NCBI RefSeq assembly: GCF_004123295.1
Contig: NZ_SDMK01000005.1
Span: 310,001 to 374,000 of the forward strand
DNA: 64,000 bases
Direction: 5' to 3'
Source of the DNA: Silvibacterium dinghuense
GTDB lineage: Bacteria > Acidobacteriota > Terriglobia > Terriglobales > Acidobacteriaceae
Positions within the stretch are counted from its first letter, which is position 1. Each line of letters opens with the position of its first letter. The notes below the pieces were generated by a model, which ran no database searches, had not been told where the DNA came from, and saw nothing but the letters and a program-made list of their open reading frames with translations. A program made the position numbers and the translations under genes. Below are positions 16,431 to 24,509 of this stretch, one piece after another.

Positions 16431-17310
16431 TTATTTCAAGCATTTAGCTGCTCCTCCCTTCCGCGACTTTGTCGCAAATTCCAAAACCACGCCGCGGACA
16501 CGCGGTGGATTTGCTGCTCTGCTTTCTCTAGCGGCGTCATCCATTCTGCGTCCCGCACCGTCCTTGCCCAAGGTTCCCGTGTCCATTAGCTCGTTGTAAA
16601 TCGAGTTAACAGTAGAGCGTACGCCCTCGTGCAATGACTGCATGTAGACATCGGTCGTGGTGGCCACTCGCGAGTGACGCATCATTTCCTGAATGTCCTT
16701 GATGTGCCCCTTGTCCTTGGCCAATGTGGCGATCGTCCGCCGGATGACCTGGAAGGTGAGCTTGGGAAAGCCGAGCCTCTCCGCCAGTTTGCGCAGGACA
16801 CGGTTGCGATAGTTCCCCGTATCTATGAACGAACCGCGTGGAATCGGGAAGAGAAACGCCTGCGGGTCTGAAGGCGGCAAACCACGCTTGCGCTTTTTCT
16901 TGTCGTACTGCTCCTGGCTGATCCGGCGCCATGCTGCAAGTTCATCCGCCAGATCCTCGGCGATCGGAATGACCGTAAGGCTTCCTTTCGTCTTACCGAA
17001 GGGACGGATCTTACCCTTTCAGAGGGTCTCTTTGATTTCGAGCGTGTACTACGCCTCGTACTCAAAGCAGAGCCAGCGGAAAGCGAATCATTCGCTCGGC
17101 CGCAGAGCGTTAGTCATGTCGAGCATCATCAGAATCCGGTCGCGAAGATCAAGCGCCAAGAATACAGAACGCAACTGGTTCTACGTCGGCACTGTCTTAT
17201 CGATCTCGCGTAGATTGGCCGGCATTTTCAGTTTGCGCGCTGGCTCCTTCGCAAGGAAGCCGACTGCGTCATGTGCTGGAACATGGATGAGGCGTGTTCT
17301 TTATCACTGC
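16431..17310 (-). pseudogene. Decayed tyrosine recombinase (phage/island integrase)
   Basis: One minus-strand frame keeps a continuous integrase-like sequence from about 17310 to the stop at 16431, interrupted by at least four in-frame stops (at about 17190, 17080, 17049 and 17019). Recognisable pieces in order are AHDAVGFLAKEPARKLKMP, LRSVFLALDLRDRILMML, MTNALRPSE (box with the first catalytic Arg), then KIRPFGKTKGSLTVIPIAED, LADELAAWRRISQEQYD, FQVIRRTIATLAKDKGH and MMRHSRVATTTDVYMQS with the nucleophile Tyr. The last 196 codons are still open, but the usual His of the HxxR box reads Gln (QVIR). It starts 1 bp after tRNA-Ala and marks the edge of an old integrated element. Confidence 0.85.
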
Positions 17311-17359
17311 ATAGTTATGCTAGATCTCGTCTGACCACCTCATTAGCGTGTATTTCTTC

Positions 17360-19045
17360 TCAGTAGGGGATATCTGCTGTGCCTATCAGGACAGTTCCGT
17401 CCGTTTCGATGCGACCGGAGAGATATTTTTGTCGCGCGAGATTCTCTATGGCCTCACGGTTTTCTCGAAACACTTGAATTTGGTTTTTCCTGTCACCCTG
17501 AAAATGATCATGTAGCGCTTCTTCGCTGATCACACACCGTATCCGCTCTGTTCGGTCTTGGCCCCAGAACACGACTGCATCCCGATTGAAGTCGTATCGT
17601 TCTTCCGGAGCCGTGAAGACCAATTCCTTGTGTTCCCACGCGGTCTGCCACACAGCGAATTCACTGGGGCGAACCTGAAGACGAGCAAAATTTCCCTCAT
17701 GCAGGTTGAGAAGATCAGACTCTGCCGTTTCCCTGAATCTGCCTCGCTGGTCCGCGGAAATATTGTCCTGCACCCACTGCGCGATATAGGAAGCTGCCTC
17801 TTTCCTATCCATATGTCGCCGCACCACATCGCCCACCAGTTGACGCAGTGCTTCGCGATGTCTCTGCCTGAATGGATCGGGATCGCCCAGGGATTGCCGC
17901 ACCGCTGCGTAGCGCTCAGCTGAGCGCTCGTAGGTCCAGATGAAGACATCTTTGAGCAGGTCTACTTTGTTCAACTCATAGACTCCCAAAATGGCTTCCG
18001 TGTAGGTCGAGCGCGGAATGTCAGTGAACGACAACGACGATAGATTCTCCTTGATGAAGGGAATATTCGCAGCCAGACGGGATACGTGTTTATTCACGTC
18101 GTCGAAGGGTTGAAGGTACGGCAGTTGCACCATGGCGAAGAAGGATTGTTCGAACGGATCACGAATCGCTTGCGCGGTTGCCAGCACCTGATGGAAGCAC
18201 TCCTCGATCAACTGCGGGACTTCGAGAGGATGAAAGGCGGACTTTTCAATGCCGACCGCAATGCGGCGCAGGCGTCCAGGAGCTGCCTCGTCCGGTAAGA
18301 GATTCTGCGCCAAAATCCCATGCAGGTTCAGAATCGTATAGCGGTTAAAACCTATCTCATCGGCTGCGCTCACAAGAAATGCAATGGCATCCTTGTGATT
18401 GAGAATCATCTGAGCTTCCAGCCTGTTCTGCCCTTCTGCCTCTTCACCAAATTCAATCAAACGGCGAGTATCGAGCAAAGAATAGGTATTGCCTTCGAGT
18501 CGGCTGGAGTTCCACGACAAATCAATGAGCAGGCGATTGAGAATCTGCTTGGCATACGTCCCGGCCGCTTCGATCTCAGTTGTCGTCTTGCCTACTTGTG
18601 CCAGGTGCTCCCGCTCTTTGGGAGTGAGATAAAAACTTGTATTGGGACGGTAGCTGTCAAGAAACTGACGGTTGTACCCAACCGCTTTTCTGGCAGAGAA
18701 AGGCTGCCGTAGATACTTATGCATCCTTTCACTTTCGGCGGAGAGAGGCACGACCGCCTCTTCTGACTTTACCTGTTCTATCTGCGCTTGCCGACGGGGG
18801 GTGGCTTCTAGTTCCTCTAGCCCCTTAGGAAGCCGGTATCGCGCGGCCCTCCCTTTGCCATCTTGGGTTAGCTTTCCTTCCTCCACGAGGCGTTTCAGCC
18901 AACGCTGTAGAGTTCGCTGAGGGATCTCCTTCAGAGCGTCGGCAATTTGACCACTCTGTGCGCCATCTGCGCTTTGCCGTATGAAGTCCACGACAGCCGC
19001 GAGGTTCTCTGCAATCTCATCCCCACGGCGGTTCGCCATATTCAT
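17360..19045 (-). CDS. HTH-Fic-DUF1488 protein, catalytic His missing
   Basis: A 561-residue cytoplasmic protein in three parts. An N-terminal winged helix (about 10-72: GQIADALKEIPQRTLQRWLK, then GKGRAARYRLP) probably binds DNA. The Fic domain (about 160-400) has the inhibitory-helix motif SxxxEG (SSRLEGN, about 180-186). Its active-site motif reads QPFDDVNKHVSR (312-323) instead of the canonical HPFxxGNGRxxR. The catalytic His is Gln and the anion-hole GNG is lost, so AMP transfer is unlikely. The last about 75 residues (RIRCVISEEALHDHFQGD, FRENREAIENLARQKY) resemble DUF1488. Four operator-like repeats lie directly upstream, suggesting autoregulation. It is divergent from the SF1 helicase. 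I see a DNA-binding, ligand-sensing Fic-fold regulator; function unproven. Confidence 0.85.
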   Translation of the reverse strand: MNMANRRGDEIAENLAAVVDFIRQSADGAQSGQIADALKEIPQRTLQRWLKRLVEEGKLTQDGKGRAARYRLPKGLEELEATPRRQAQIEQVKSEEAVVPLSAESERMHKYLRQPFSARKAVGYNRQFLDSYRPNTSFYLTPKEREHLAQVGKTTTEIEAAGTYAKQILNRLLIDLSWNSSRLEGNTYSLLDTRRLIEFGEEAEGQNRLEAQMILNHKDAIAFLVSAADEIGFNRYTILNLHGILAQNLLPDEAAPGRLRRIAVGIEKSAFHPLEVPQLIEECFHQVLATAQAIRDPFEQSFFAMVQLPYLQPFDDVNKHVSRLAANIPFIKENLSSLSFTDIPRSTYTEAILGVYELNKVDLLKDVFIWTYERSAERYAAVRQSLGDPDPFRQRHREALRQLVGDVVRRHMDRKEAASYIAQWVQDNISADQRGRFRETAESDLLNLHEGNFARLQVRPSEFAVWQTAWEHKELVFTAPEERYDFNRDAVVFWGQDRTERIRCVISEEALHDHFQGDRKNQIQVFRENREAIENLARQKYLSGRIETDGTVLIGTADIPY

Positions 19046-19053
19046 CTCTCGCT

Positions 19054-19125
19054 TAATTGGCGCGAATTACATTATCGCGCCAATTAGAGCACGAATCGCG
19101 CCAATTGCAAAAATCGTGCCAATTA
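19054..19125. promoter_or_regulatory. Iterated operator: four copies of TCGCGCCAATTA
   Basis: TAATTGGCGCGA (19054-19065) and TCGCGCCAATTA (19075-19086) form a perfect 12-bp inverted repeat with a 9-bp spacer. Direct copies TCGCGCCAATTG (19096-19107) and TCGTGCCAATTA (19114-19125) follow at 21- and 18-bp steps. The first copy lies 9 bp from the start of the Fic-like gene, and a GATAAT hexamer (minus strand, 19071-19076) falls in the spacer. The arrangement fits repression by the winged-helix Fic protein itself; this is inference. Confidence 0.8.
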
Positions 19126-19131
19126 AAGTGG

Positions 19132-19314
19132 TTAGCGTGGCGTGATTTGGTCGATTACCAGGTAGCCAATCGGAGTGATATCGATTTGTGCAGTCTCTGC
19201 GGAGAACCGTTGTCCACCCCTCGCTAGGCGCAAGGCATTATCCGCCAGTGCGGTTAGTCTGTCGGGAAGTGTTCGAAAGAGAGGACACCCACTTCGTAAC
19301 CCGTTTCTCGGCAT
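19132..19314 (-). CDS. Possible gene fragment upstream of the Fic operator
   Basis: A 60-codon minus-strand frame with protein-like composition (LFRTLPDRLTALADNALRLA, then GQRFSAETAQIDITPIGYLV). The ATG has no clear ribosome-binding site and I recognise no family. It ends 7 bp before the operator repeats and shares orientation with the Fic-like gene. It could be the 3' end of a gene truncated when the island was rearranged, or chance. A plus-strand frame overlaps it (19188-19430); I support neither strongly. Confidence 0.25.
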   Translation of the reverse strand: MPRNGLRSGCPLFRTLPDRLTALADNALRLARGGQRFSAETAQIDITPIGYLVIDQITPR

Positions 19315-19360
19315 TAGGCGAAAATGAGGAGGTAATCAGACCCTCAGAGGGGGCAACGGA

Positions 19361-22300
19361 TTGGACATGGGCTCAGGGCTTCGTCGCGCGCGCCCCACGT
19401 CACCGTCACCAGCATCTTCGTCGACTGTGACTGGCAACACCAAAAACGAACCAACGGCCATCCTCAATACATGGACGGCGCTCGAAGCCCTCTCGCCTGC
19501 AACCTACAACGCGTCGCACGATCTTGTGTACGGTGATCGGAACCGGGTAGTCCGCTTTGAGGATGGGTCACTGCCCTGGACCACATCCACAAAGCCTCCG
19601 CCAGGAAAGCAGGTCTTCTATAGCGTCATCCTCGGTTCGATGCTGATGGATCCAGCCACTGAGGCTCTCATCAGGGTCTTCGGCGATGACGAGGCAAGAG
19701 TCCGCTCCTCGAAGAAGAAGGCGGTCGCTGCGGAAGTTTTGCTGAACAGGGATGGCATTGTGCTTGCCGAGAAGGCAATCACGGTTTCCAGCTTTCCATG
19801 GGCGCTTCCTCTTGCGCTTCAGCTTAAGTTGAAGGAGCTTGGAAGCTGGCCGGAAGTAGAGGAGGAGTTGCAGCGCGGGTTGGATGCGATCGTCCATAGA
19901 GTGGATTCCGACGGGAAACCCATTCCACTCGATATCGAGACGATGGAGCGGGCATATCAATGGCTGGTCGAGAAGTGCCAGGTTCCAGATGGGCTGATCG
20001 AACGCCCGACCTTTGTGTTGCGCCACCATTTTCCGGCCGGGTCGAAGACTCAGCCGGAGGCTCTGCTTCTCAACTCATTCTTCCTCCACGATCTGGCTCG
20101 CGTTGCGCGTCATATCGAGAGCGGGACGGCTCCGACCAATGTCCTGCGGTATCTTGGCGCGGTATCGGAGAGCAATCCGCTGGATGTGCTCAAGGACCAT
20201 GCTCTTTTGGAAGGGGCGGTTGCTCCAGCGAAGATTCCCGCTGCCAAGTGGCCTGCCGGAGAAGGCAGATCACTCGTCATGCTGCAACAGGCTGCGGTGA
20301 ACTTGATCGGGCAAGAACTGAACGGCAAGGAAGGGCTTCTTGCGGTGAATGGGCCCCCTGGCACAGGAAAGACCACGCTCCTACGGGACGTTGTCGCCAT
20401 GTGTGTTCTTGAGCGAGCTGTTGCCATGAGCACCTTCGATGACCCCAGAGAAGCCTTCACGAAGACCGAGGAGCGCGTCGAAGCGGGAAAGGCTTCCTTC
20501 AACATTTACCAGCTCGATGACGCCCTAAAGGGGCATGAGATGTTGGTTGCCTCCAGCAATAACAAGGCGGTCGAGAATGTGAGCAAGGAGTTGCCCGCCG
20601 AAGGCGCAGTGGCGCACTCACGTGAGCAATTGAGTTATTTCAAGTCGATCAGCGACCTCGTCCACGGCCCGCGCAAGCAAGAGGAAGAAGCGACAGAGGA
20701 AAGTCTTGCGCCGGAGCCAGTGAAGACATGGGGGTTGATCGCAGCCGTCCTCGGCAATAAAGGCAATCGATCGGCTTTCTGGAAGGCGTTCTGGTGGAAC
20801 GAGGACCGCGGTTTCAGAACCTATCTCAAGACTGCAATGGGGCATTCCGTTCTGATCGAAAATCGAGATCCGGCTACGGGCGTCGTCGAGAAGCGAACTC
20901 CCGAAGTTGTGCTTAGGGAGCATCCGCCCTCTCCGCAACAAGCGAAGGAAAATTGGTCAAAGGCACGAACACGATTTCTCACTCTCAAGTCAGAGATAGA
21001 CGCTGAATTGCAGGCGCTTGAAGAGGTGCGCCTTCTTTGCCTTGCGCTGGGAGAGTCCAGGTGTCAGTTAGCTGGCAAAGAAAGGGAACTTGAGAGCCTG
21101 CAAGCAGAACGTGACGAGTTTGTCGCAAGAGTGGAGACACTTCGTGAAGAGCGTGATCAAGCCTCTGCACGCCATACGCAAGCTTCAGCAGCTTGGAATC
21201 GGCACAAGAGCTTGCGCCCTGGGTTGTTTGCACGTCTGGCACGTACAGACGAAGCAAAGGCCTGGGCAGAGGAAGCTGCTGTTTGGCGAAGACCGTTGGA
21301 CTCGGCAACAAGGGAGTTAACCGCATTAGAAGATGACCTCAAGAAAGCAGACCGTGCCCGTTCGCTTGCTGCTGCGAAAGCACAAGTTCTTGAAACGGAT
21401 CTCGAGAGAGAACGGGGGCAACTCGCTGCAAGGTCACAACTCATCTCCGAGCACCGCACCCGGCTTGGTGACCGAATGATTGATGAAGAGAAGTTTCAGG
21501 AGGGACACGTAAGCTGGAATCAATCAACGCCCTGGGTTACGGAAGCGGTGAACGCCAAGCGTGAAAATCTCTTTATTGCCGCTCTGGCCCTCCACCGTGC
21601 CTTCATCGATGCCGCAGCTTCCAGGATTCTCCACAACCTTGGTGCACTTCAGGCATCAAGTACGGGGATGCAGAAGAACGAAGAGCGGCGCAGATTACTT
21701 GGCAATCTCTGGTCCACACTCTTCCTTGTTGTGCCGGTACTCTCGACGACATTCGCCTCGGTTGAACGAATGCTCGGTGCCCTACCTCCGAATACTCTGG
21801 GATGGCTACTGATTGATGAAGCTGGTCAGGCTACACCGCAAGCTGCTGTCGGCGCAATTTTACGAGCAAAGCGCACTATCGCTGTAGGCGATCCTCTGCA
21901 AATACAGCCCGTGGTCTCGCTGCCGGAGCGTCTGAACGCAGACATCTGTGACTTCTTCAAAGTGAATGAACTGGATTGGACGGCTCCAGCGGCCTCGACG
22001 CAGACGCTTACGGATCGTGCCTCACGCTATCAATCAAGCTTCGAAGCCATTGCGGAAGAGAGGCGCGTAGGTCTCCCATTGCTTGTGCATCGCCGCTGCC
22101 AGAATCCGATGTTCTCAATCTCGAACAAGATCGCTTATGCCGGCCAGATGGTGCAGGTGGTTGGTCCCAGGAAACTGGATGTTGAGGCTGTGCTTGGAGC
22201 ATCAACATGGATCGATGTAGAGGGAGAAGCTGATTCGAAATGGTCTCCGGCGGAAGGCAGAGCTGTGATCGATCTGCTTACCAGGTTGGCATCGGTGACA

Positions 22301-22669
22301 AGAAACCCAGATGTCTTCGTAATCTCGCCTTTCCGCATCGTTGTGCATGAGATGGCTCGTTCTTTAGGGAGCCGGCCGGATCTTCTACGCATGTTAAGCC
22401 GTGATGGCACACAGTGGCTGAAAGATCATGTGGGTACGATTCATACATTTCAAGGGCGCGAGGCCGACACCGTTATATTGCTGCTAGGGGCGCCTGCCGA
22501 ATCTCAGAATGGTGCTCGAGAGTGGGCTGCGGGGACACCGAACATCTTAAACGTCGCCGTCTCTCGAGCCAGGCAGAACCTTTACGTCGTGGGTTCTTGG
22601 AAAACATGGAGTTCTGTTGGTCTAGCCAGTCACATGAGTAGCGAGTTTCCTATTCGAATTCGGTCCTGA
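19361..22669 (+). CDS. Large SF1 (Upf1/DNA2-like) helicase with central coiled coil
   Basis: A 1102-residue cytoplasmic protein. About 330 residues of unrecognised N-terminal domain precede the helicase core. Walker A is GPPGTGKTTLL (332-342), motif II is LLIDEAGQATPQA with DEAG at 819-822, and QPVVSLPERL, VHRRCQNPMFSISNKIAYA and TIHTFQGREADTVI (about 1026) are the later SF1 motifs; VAVSRARQNLYVVG is motif VI. Between Walker A and motif II is a long insertion with strong coiled-coil character (about 540-720, for example RELESLQAERDEFVARVETL). Similar helicases occur in defence islands. TTG at 19361 has GAGGGG 8 bp upstream; an in-frame ATG at 19367 or GTG at 19426 is also possible. It is divergent from the Fic-like gene. 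Confidence 0.85.
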   Translation: MDMGSGLRRARPTSPSPASSSTVTGNTKNEPTAILNTWTALEALSPATYNASHDLVYGDRNRVVRFEDGSLPWTTSTKPPPGKQVFYSVILGSMLMDPATEALIRVFGDDEARVRSSKKKAVAAEVLLNRDGIVLAEKAITVSSFPWALPLALQLKLKELGSWPEVEEELQRGLDAIVHRVDSDGKPIPLDIETMERAYQWLVEKCQVPDGLIERPTFVLRHHFPAGSKTQPEALLLNSFFLHDLARVARHIESGTAPTNVLRYLGAVSESNPLDVLKDHALLEGAVAPAKIPAAKWPAGEGRSLVMLQQAAVNLIGQELNGKEGLLAVNGPPGTGKTTLLRDVVAMCVLERAVAMSTFDDPREAFTKTEERVEAGKASFNIYQLDDALKGHEMLVASSNNKAVENVSKELPAEGAVAHSREQLSYFKSISDLVHGPRKQEEEATEESLAPEPVKTWGLIAAVLGNKGNRSAFWKAFWWNEDRGFRTYLKTAMGHSVLIENRDPATGVVEKRTPEVVLREHPPSPQQAKENWSKARTRFLTLKSEIDAELQALEEVRLLCLALGESRCQLAGKERELESLQAERDEFVARVETLREERDQASARHTQASAAWNRHKSLRPGLFARLARTDEAKAWAEEAAVWRRPLDSATRELTALEDDLKKADRARSLAAAKAQVLETDLERERGQLAARSQLISEHRTRLGDRMIDEEKFQEGHVSWNQSTPWVTEAVNAKRENLFIAALALHRAFIDAAASRILHNLGALQASSTGMQKNEERRRLLGNLWSTLFLVVPVLSTTFASVERMLGALPPNTLGWLLIDEAGQATPQAAVGAILRAKRTIAVGDPLQIQPVVSLPERLNADICDFFKVNELDWTAPAASTQTLTDRASRYQSSFEAIAEERRVGLPLLVHRRCQNPMFSISNKIAYAGQMVQVVGPRKLDVEAVLGASTWIDVEGEADSKWSPAEGRAVIDLLTRLASVTRNPDVFVISPFRIVVHEMARSLGSRPDLLRMLSRDGTQWLKDHVGTIHTFQGREADTVILLLGAPAESQNGAREWAAGTPNILNVAVSRARQNLYVVGSWKTWSSVGLASHMSSEFPIRIRS

Positions 22670-22772
22670 TGGGTTGGACTTATTGAAAGAGAAAAGAAAA
22701 CACCGTAAGGAAAGTTCACCCCGATATCGGTGGCTCCTCTCTAAAATAGTTATCATTTGGGAATTTTCGGTA

Positions 22773-22918
22773 GTGGGTCAGTTTGAAATTCAATAAATGG
22801 CATAACCGATTATCGGTAGAGACGTTCCTCAAATTCCATCCAGCAGATCAGAGAGAGTCTTTTCAAAGGCATCGGCGATTCTCTTGAGAGCTTCCAGACC
22901 GATTTCAAACTGACCCAC
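22773..22918. repeat. 17-bp inverted repeat bounding a 146-bp segment
   Basis: GTGGGTCAGTTTGAAAT (22773-22789) recurs inverted at 22902-22918. The enclosed DNA has no transposase and contains the XRE fragment. It could be a miniature insertion element, or a duplication caused by rearrangement at the island edge. It is the main feature of the 370-bp gap 22670-23039; otherwise I see nothing there. Confidence 0.6.
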
Positions 22919-22919
22919 C
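22829..22919 (-). pseudogene. C-terminal remnant of an XRE-type regulator
   Basis: Thirty minus-strand codons read VGQFEIGLEALKRIADAF and then EKTLSDLLDGI before a TGA. This is the last helices of an HTH_3/XRE DNA-binding domain, of the kind usually ending in LxxIAxAxxxxLSxLL. No start or recognition helix remains; the fragment begins exactly at one arm of the 17-bp inverted repeat. It is likely debris of a lost regulator or antitoxin gene. Confidence 0.55.
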
Positions 22920-23039
22920 ACGGGATATTTCAAACATGGTGAGAGTGCCGATTTGTCGGATATCTTTGGTTTCTTTAATGATGGCCGGTTATTCGCATAG
23001 TTCCATATCAGTGAGACCGACGCAGTAGGCGAGGAGCTT

Positions 23040-24509
23040 TTATCGATTGGCGACCGTCAGAGAGTGAGGCGCTTCGATCTTCACTCCAGCCTCACGAGGC
23101 CAGGAAATCGACAGTAATGCCCCTCCCTCCGGACGATTCGACGCCGCTACCTTTCCTCCGTGCGCACGTACTACCGCGTCAACAAAAGCAAGTCCCAGGC
23201 CATGCCCTTTGGAACCTCTTCCTTTTACTCTCTGCTCGAACATATGCGGGCCTATCTCCGAAGCAAATCCTGGGCCATCATCCTCCACAATCAGGGTCGC
23301 AGCATTTTCACCTGCACCAAGTGTTATGGAAACCGTGCATGAGGCGGGCAAATGGTTAAGCTCATTATCGAGAAGATTTGCGATCACTCGATGCAGAAGA
23401 GCTGCGTCTGCCAATACGGGGACAGGACCAGAGCTGCGCAAATTCATTCGAAGCCCCTTCTCTGACATGCAAGGCTCGTACAGATCAATCATGACTCGAA
23501 TGAGTTCATCAAGGTTGACTTCTGTGAGAGAAAGCCTAAGCGCGTCCGCTTTCGCTTCAGCAACATCAAGCGAAGTATCCAGAAACTCCGTAAGTCGATC
23601 TAATTCATCAATGGCCGAAACGATTGGCTCGCTTTGCTCGATCTTTAAATCGCCTGACAGGGCGATCTCCAGCTTTCCCCGGATTGCCGTCAAGGGACTA
23701 CGAAGATCGTGGGTAACTGCCCCAGTCATGGTGTGCAGTTGATGCATCGAGTTTTCTATCCGGTCCAGCATGCGGTTGAGCGTCTGTGCCAGGTGCCCTA
23801 CTTCGTCGTTCCGATTGCTGGCCGGAACCCTGCTGCTCAAATCAGCTTGCCCAATCCTGGATGCAGCTTCAGTGATCCTGCGAACATGACCCAGCATACG
23901 TCTGGTCACGCAGAAGACAATCGCGGAACCGAACAGCACGATAAGCAGCCAGAGGCAGAAAAAACGGTAGCTGAGGCTCCTCAGCACACGCAATTCATCT
24001 CGCTCCGAAAGCCCGAGATAAATATGGCTCCCATCATCGAGCCGTGCCGATGCTACTCGAAAGGGATGATTGAATCCTCTGACATTCAAGTCATAGGGAG
24101 CATCGGAAATAAGCTTGCGTGCGCGAATCGCGGCCAGGTTTGGCAGCCCGTCACCGGCGCCTACCCAAAGCTTTAAAGCGCCGTCGTCTCCAGCCTGGAG
24201 AAAAAAAACGGAGTCGTTCTCATTCCCGTTAGAGGGAAGTTTATCCGGTACTTCTCTGCTCGCAAGTTCTGCTACTTCTCTCACGACCCTACTGTAGAGG
24301 TGGTCCTTTGGCGTTCTAGCGGCAACATCACCGAGGACCGCAACCTCTCCGGAGAGCCAAGCGTCACTTCTCCGCTGAATGTCGCTGGCGACGAAGCGGT
24401 GAAGCATCACAAAGACCAGCATAGTTCCAAAAGCAAATGCCAGCGTTGCCCAGAGAGAGATACGCCATGCGGCGCTATGCATGACTGGATTAGCGGTCTT
24501 TGAGGACAT
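23040..24509 (-). CDS. Sensor histidine kinase (HAMP-HisKA-HATPase)
   Basis: A 489-residue membrane kinase. The first helix (ISLWATLAFAFGTMLVFVML, about 17-36) and the second (FFCLWLLIVLFGSAIVFCV) bracket a periplasmic domain of about 150 residues. HAMP follows (RRITEAASRIGQADLSSRVP). The phosphoacceptor His (about 267) is in GAVTHDLRSPLTAIRGKLE. The ATP domain has N (RVIANLLDNELNH), G1 (VEDDGPGFA) and G2 (GSKGHGLGLAFVDAVVRAHG) boxes. I chose the ATG at 24509, preceded by GAGG; it overlaps the response-regulator stop by 20 bp. It resembles envelope- or metal-sensing kinases. No target gene is evident except perhaps the adjacent type III PKS cluster. Confidence 0.92.
   Translation of the reverse strand: MSSKTANPVMHSAAWRISLWATLAFAFGTMLVFVMLHRFVASDIQRRSDAWLSGEVAVLGDVAARTPKDHLYSRVVREVAELASREVPDKLPSNGNENDSVFFLQAGDDGALKLWVGAGDGLPNLAAIRARKLISDAPYDLNVRGFNHPFRVASARLDDGSHIYLGLSERDELRVLRSLSYRFFCLWLLIVLFGSAIVFCVTRRMLGHVRRITEAASRIGQADLSSRVPASNRNDEVGHLAQTLNRMLDRIENSMHQLHTMTGAVTHDLRSPLTAIRGKLEIALSGDLKIEQSEPIVSAIDELDRLTEFLDTSLDVAEAKADALRLSLTEVNLDELIRVMIDLYEPCMSEKGLRMNLRSSGPVPVLADAALLHRVIANLLDNELNHLPASCTVSITLGAGENAATLIVEDDGPGFASEIGPHMFEQRVKGRGSKGHGLGLAFVDAVVRAHGGKVAASNRPEGGALLSISWPREAGVKIEAPHSLTVANR

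Noticed and set aside
16823-17334. Open frames on both strands over the integrase remnant as separate genes
   Set aside because: They are out-of-frame shadows. The minus-strand frame ending at 16431 carries the integrase motifs across the stop codons.
22773-22918. Insertion sequence assigned to a named family
   Set aside because: Only short inverted repeats are visible. There is no transposase and I cannot confirm target-site duplication, so I report it only as an inverted repeat.
22670-23039. attR copy of the tRNA-Ala 3' end closing the island
   Set aside because: I looked for a repeat of the T-arm/acceptor sequence downstream of the helicase and did not see one by eye. The far boundary of the island therefore remains undefined.
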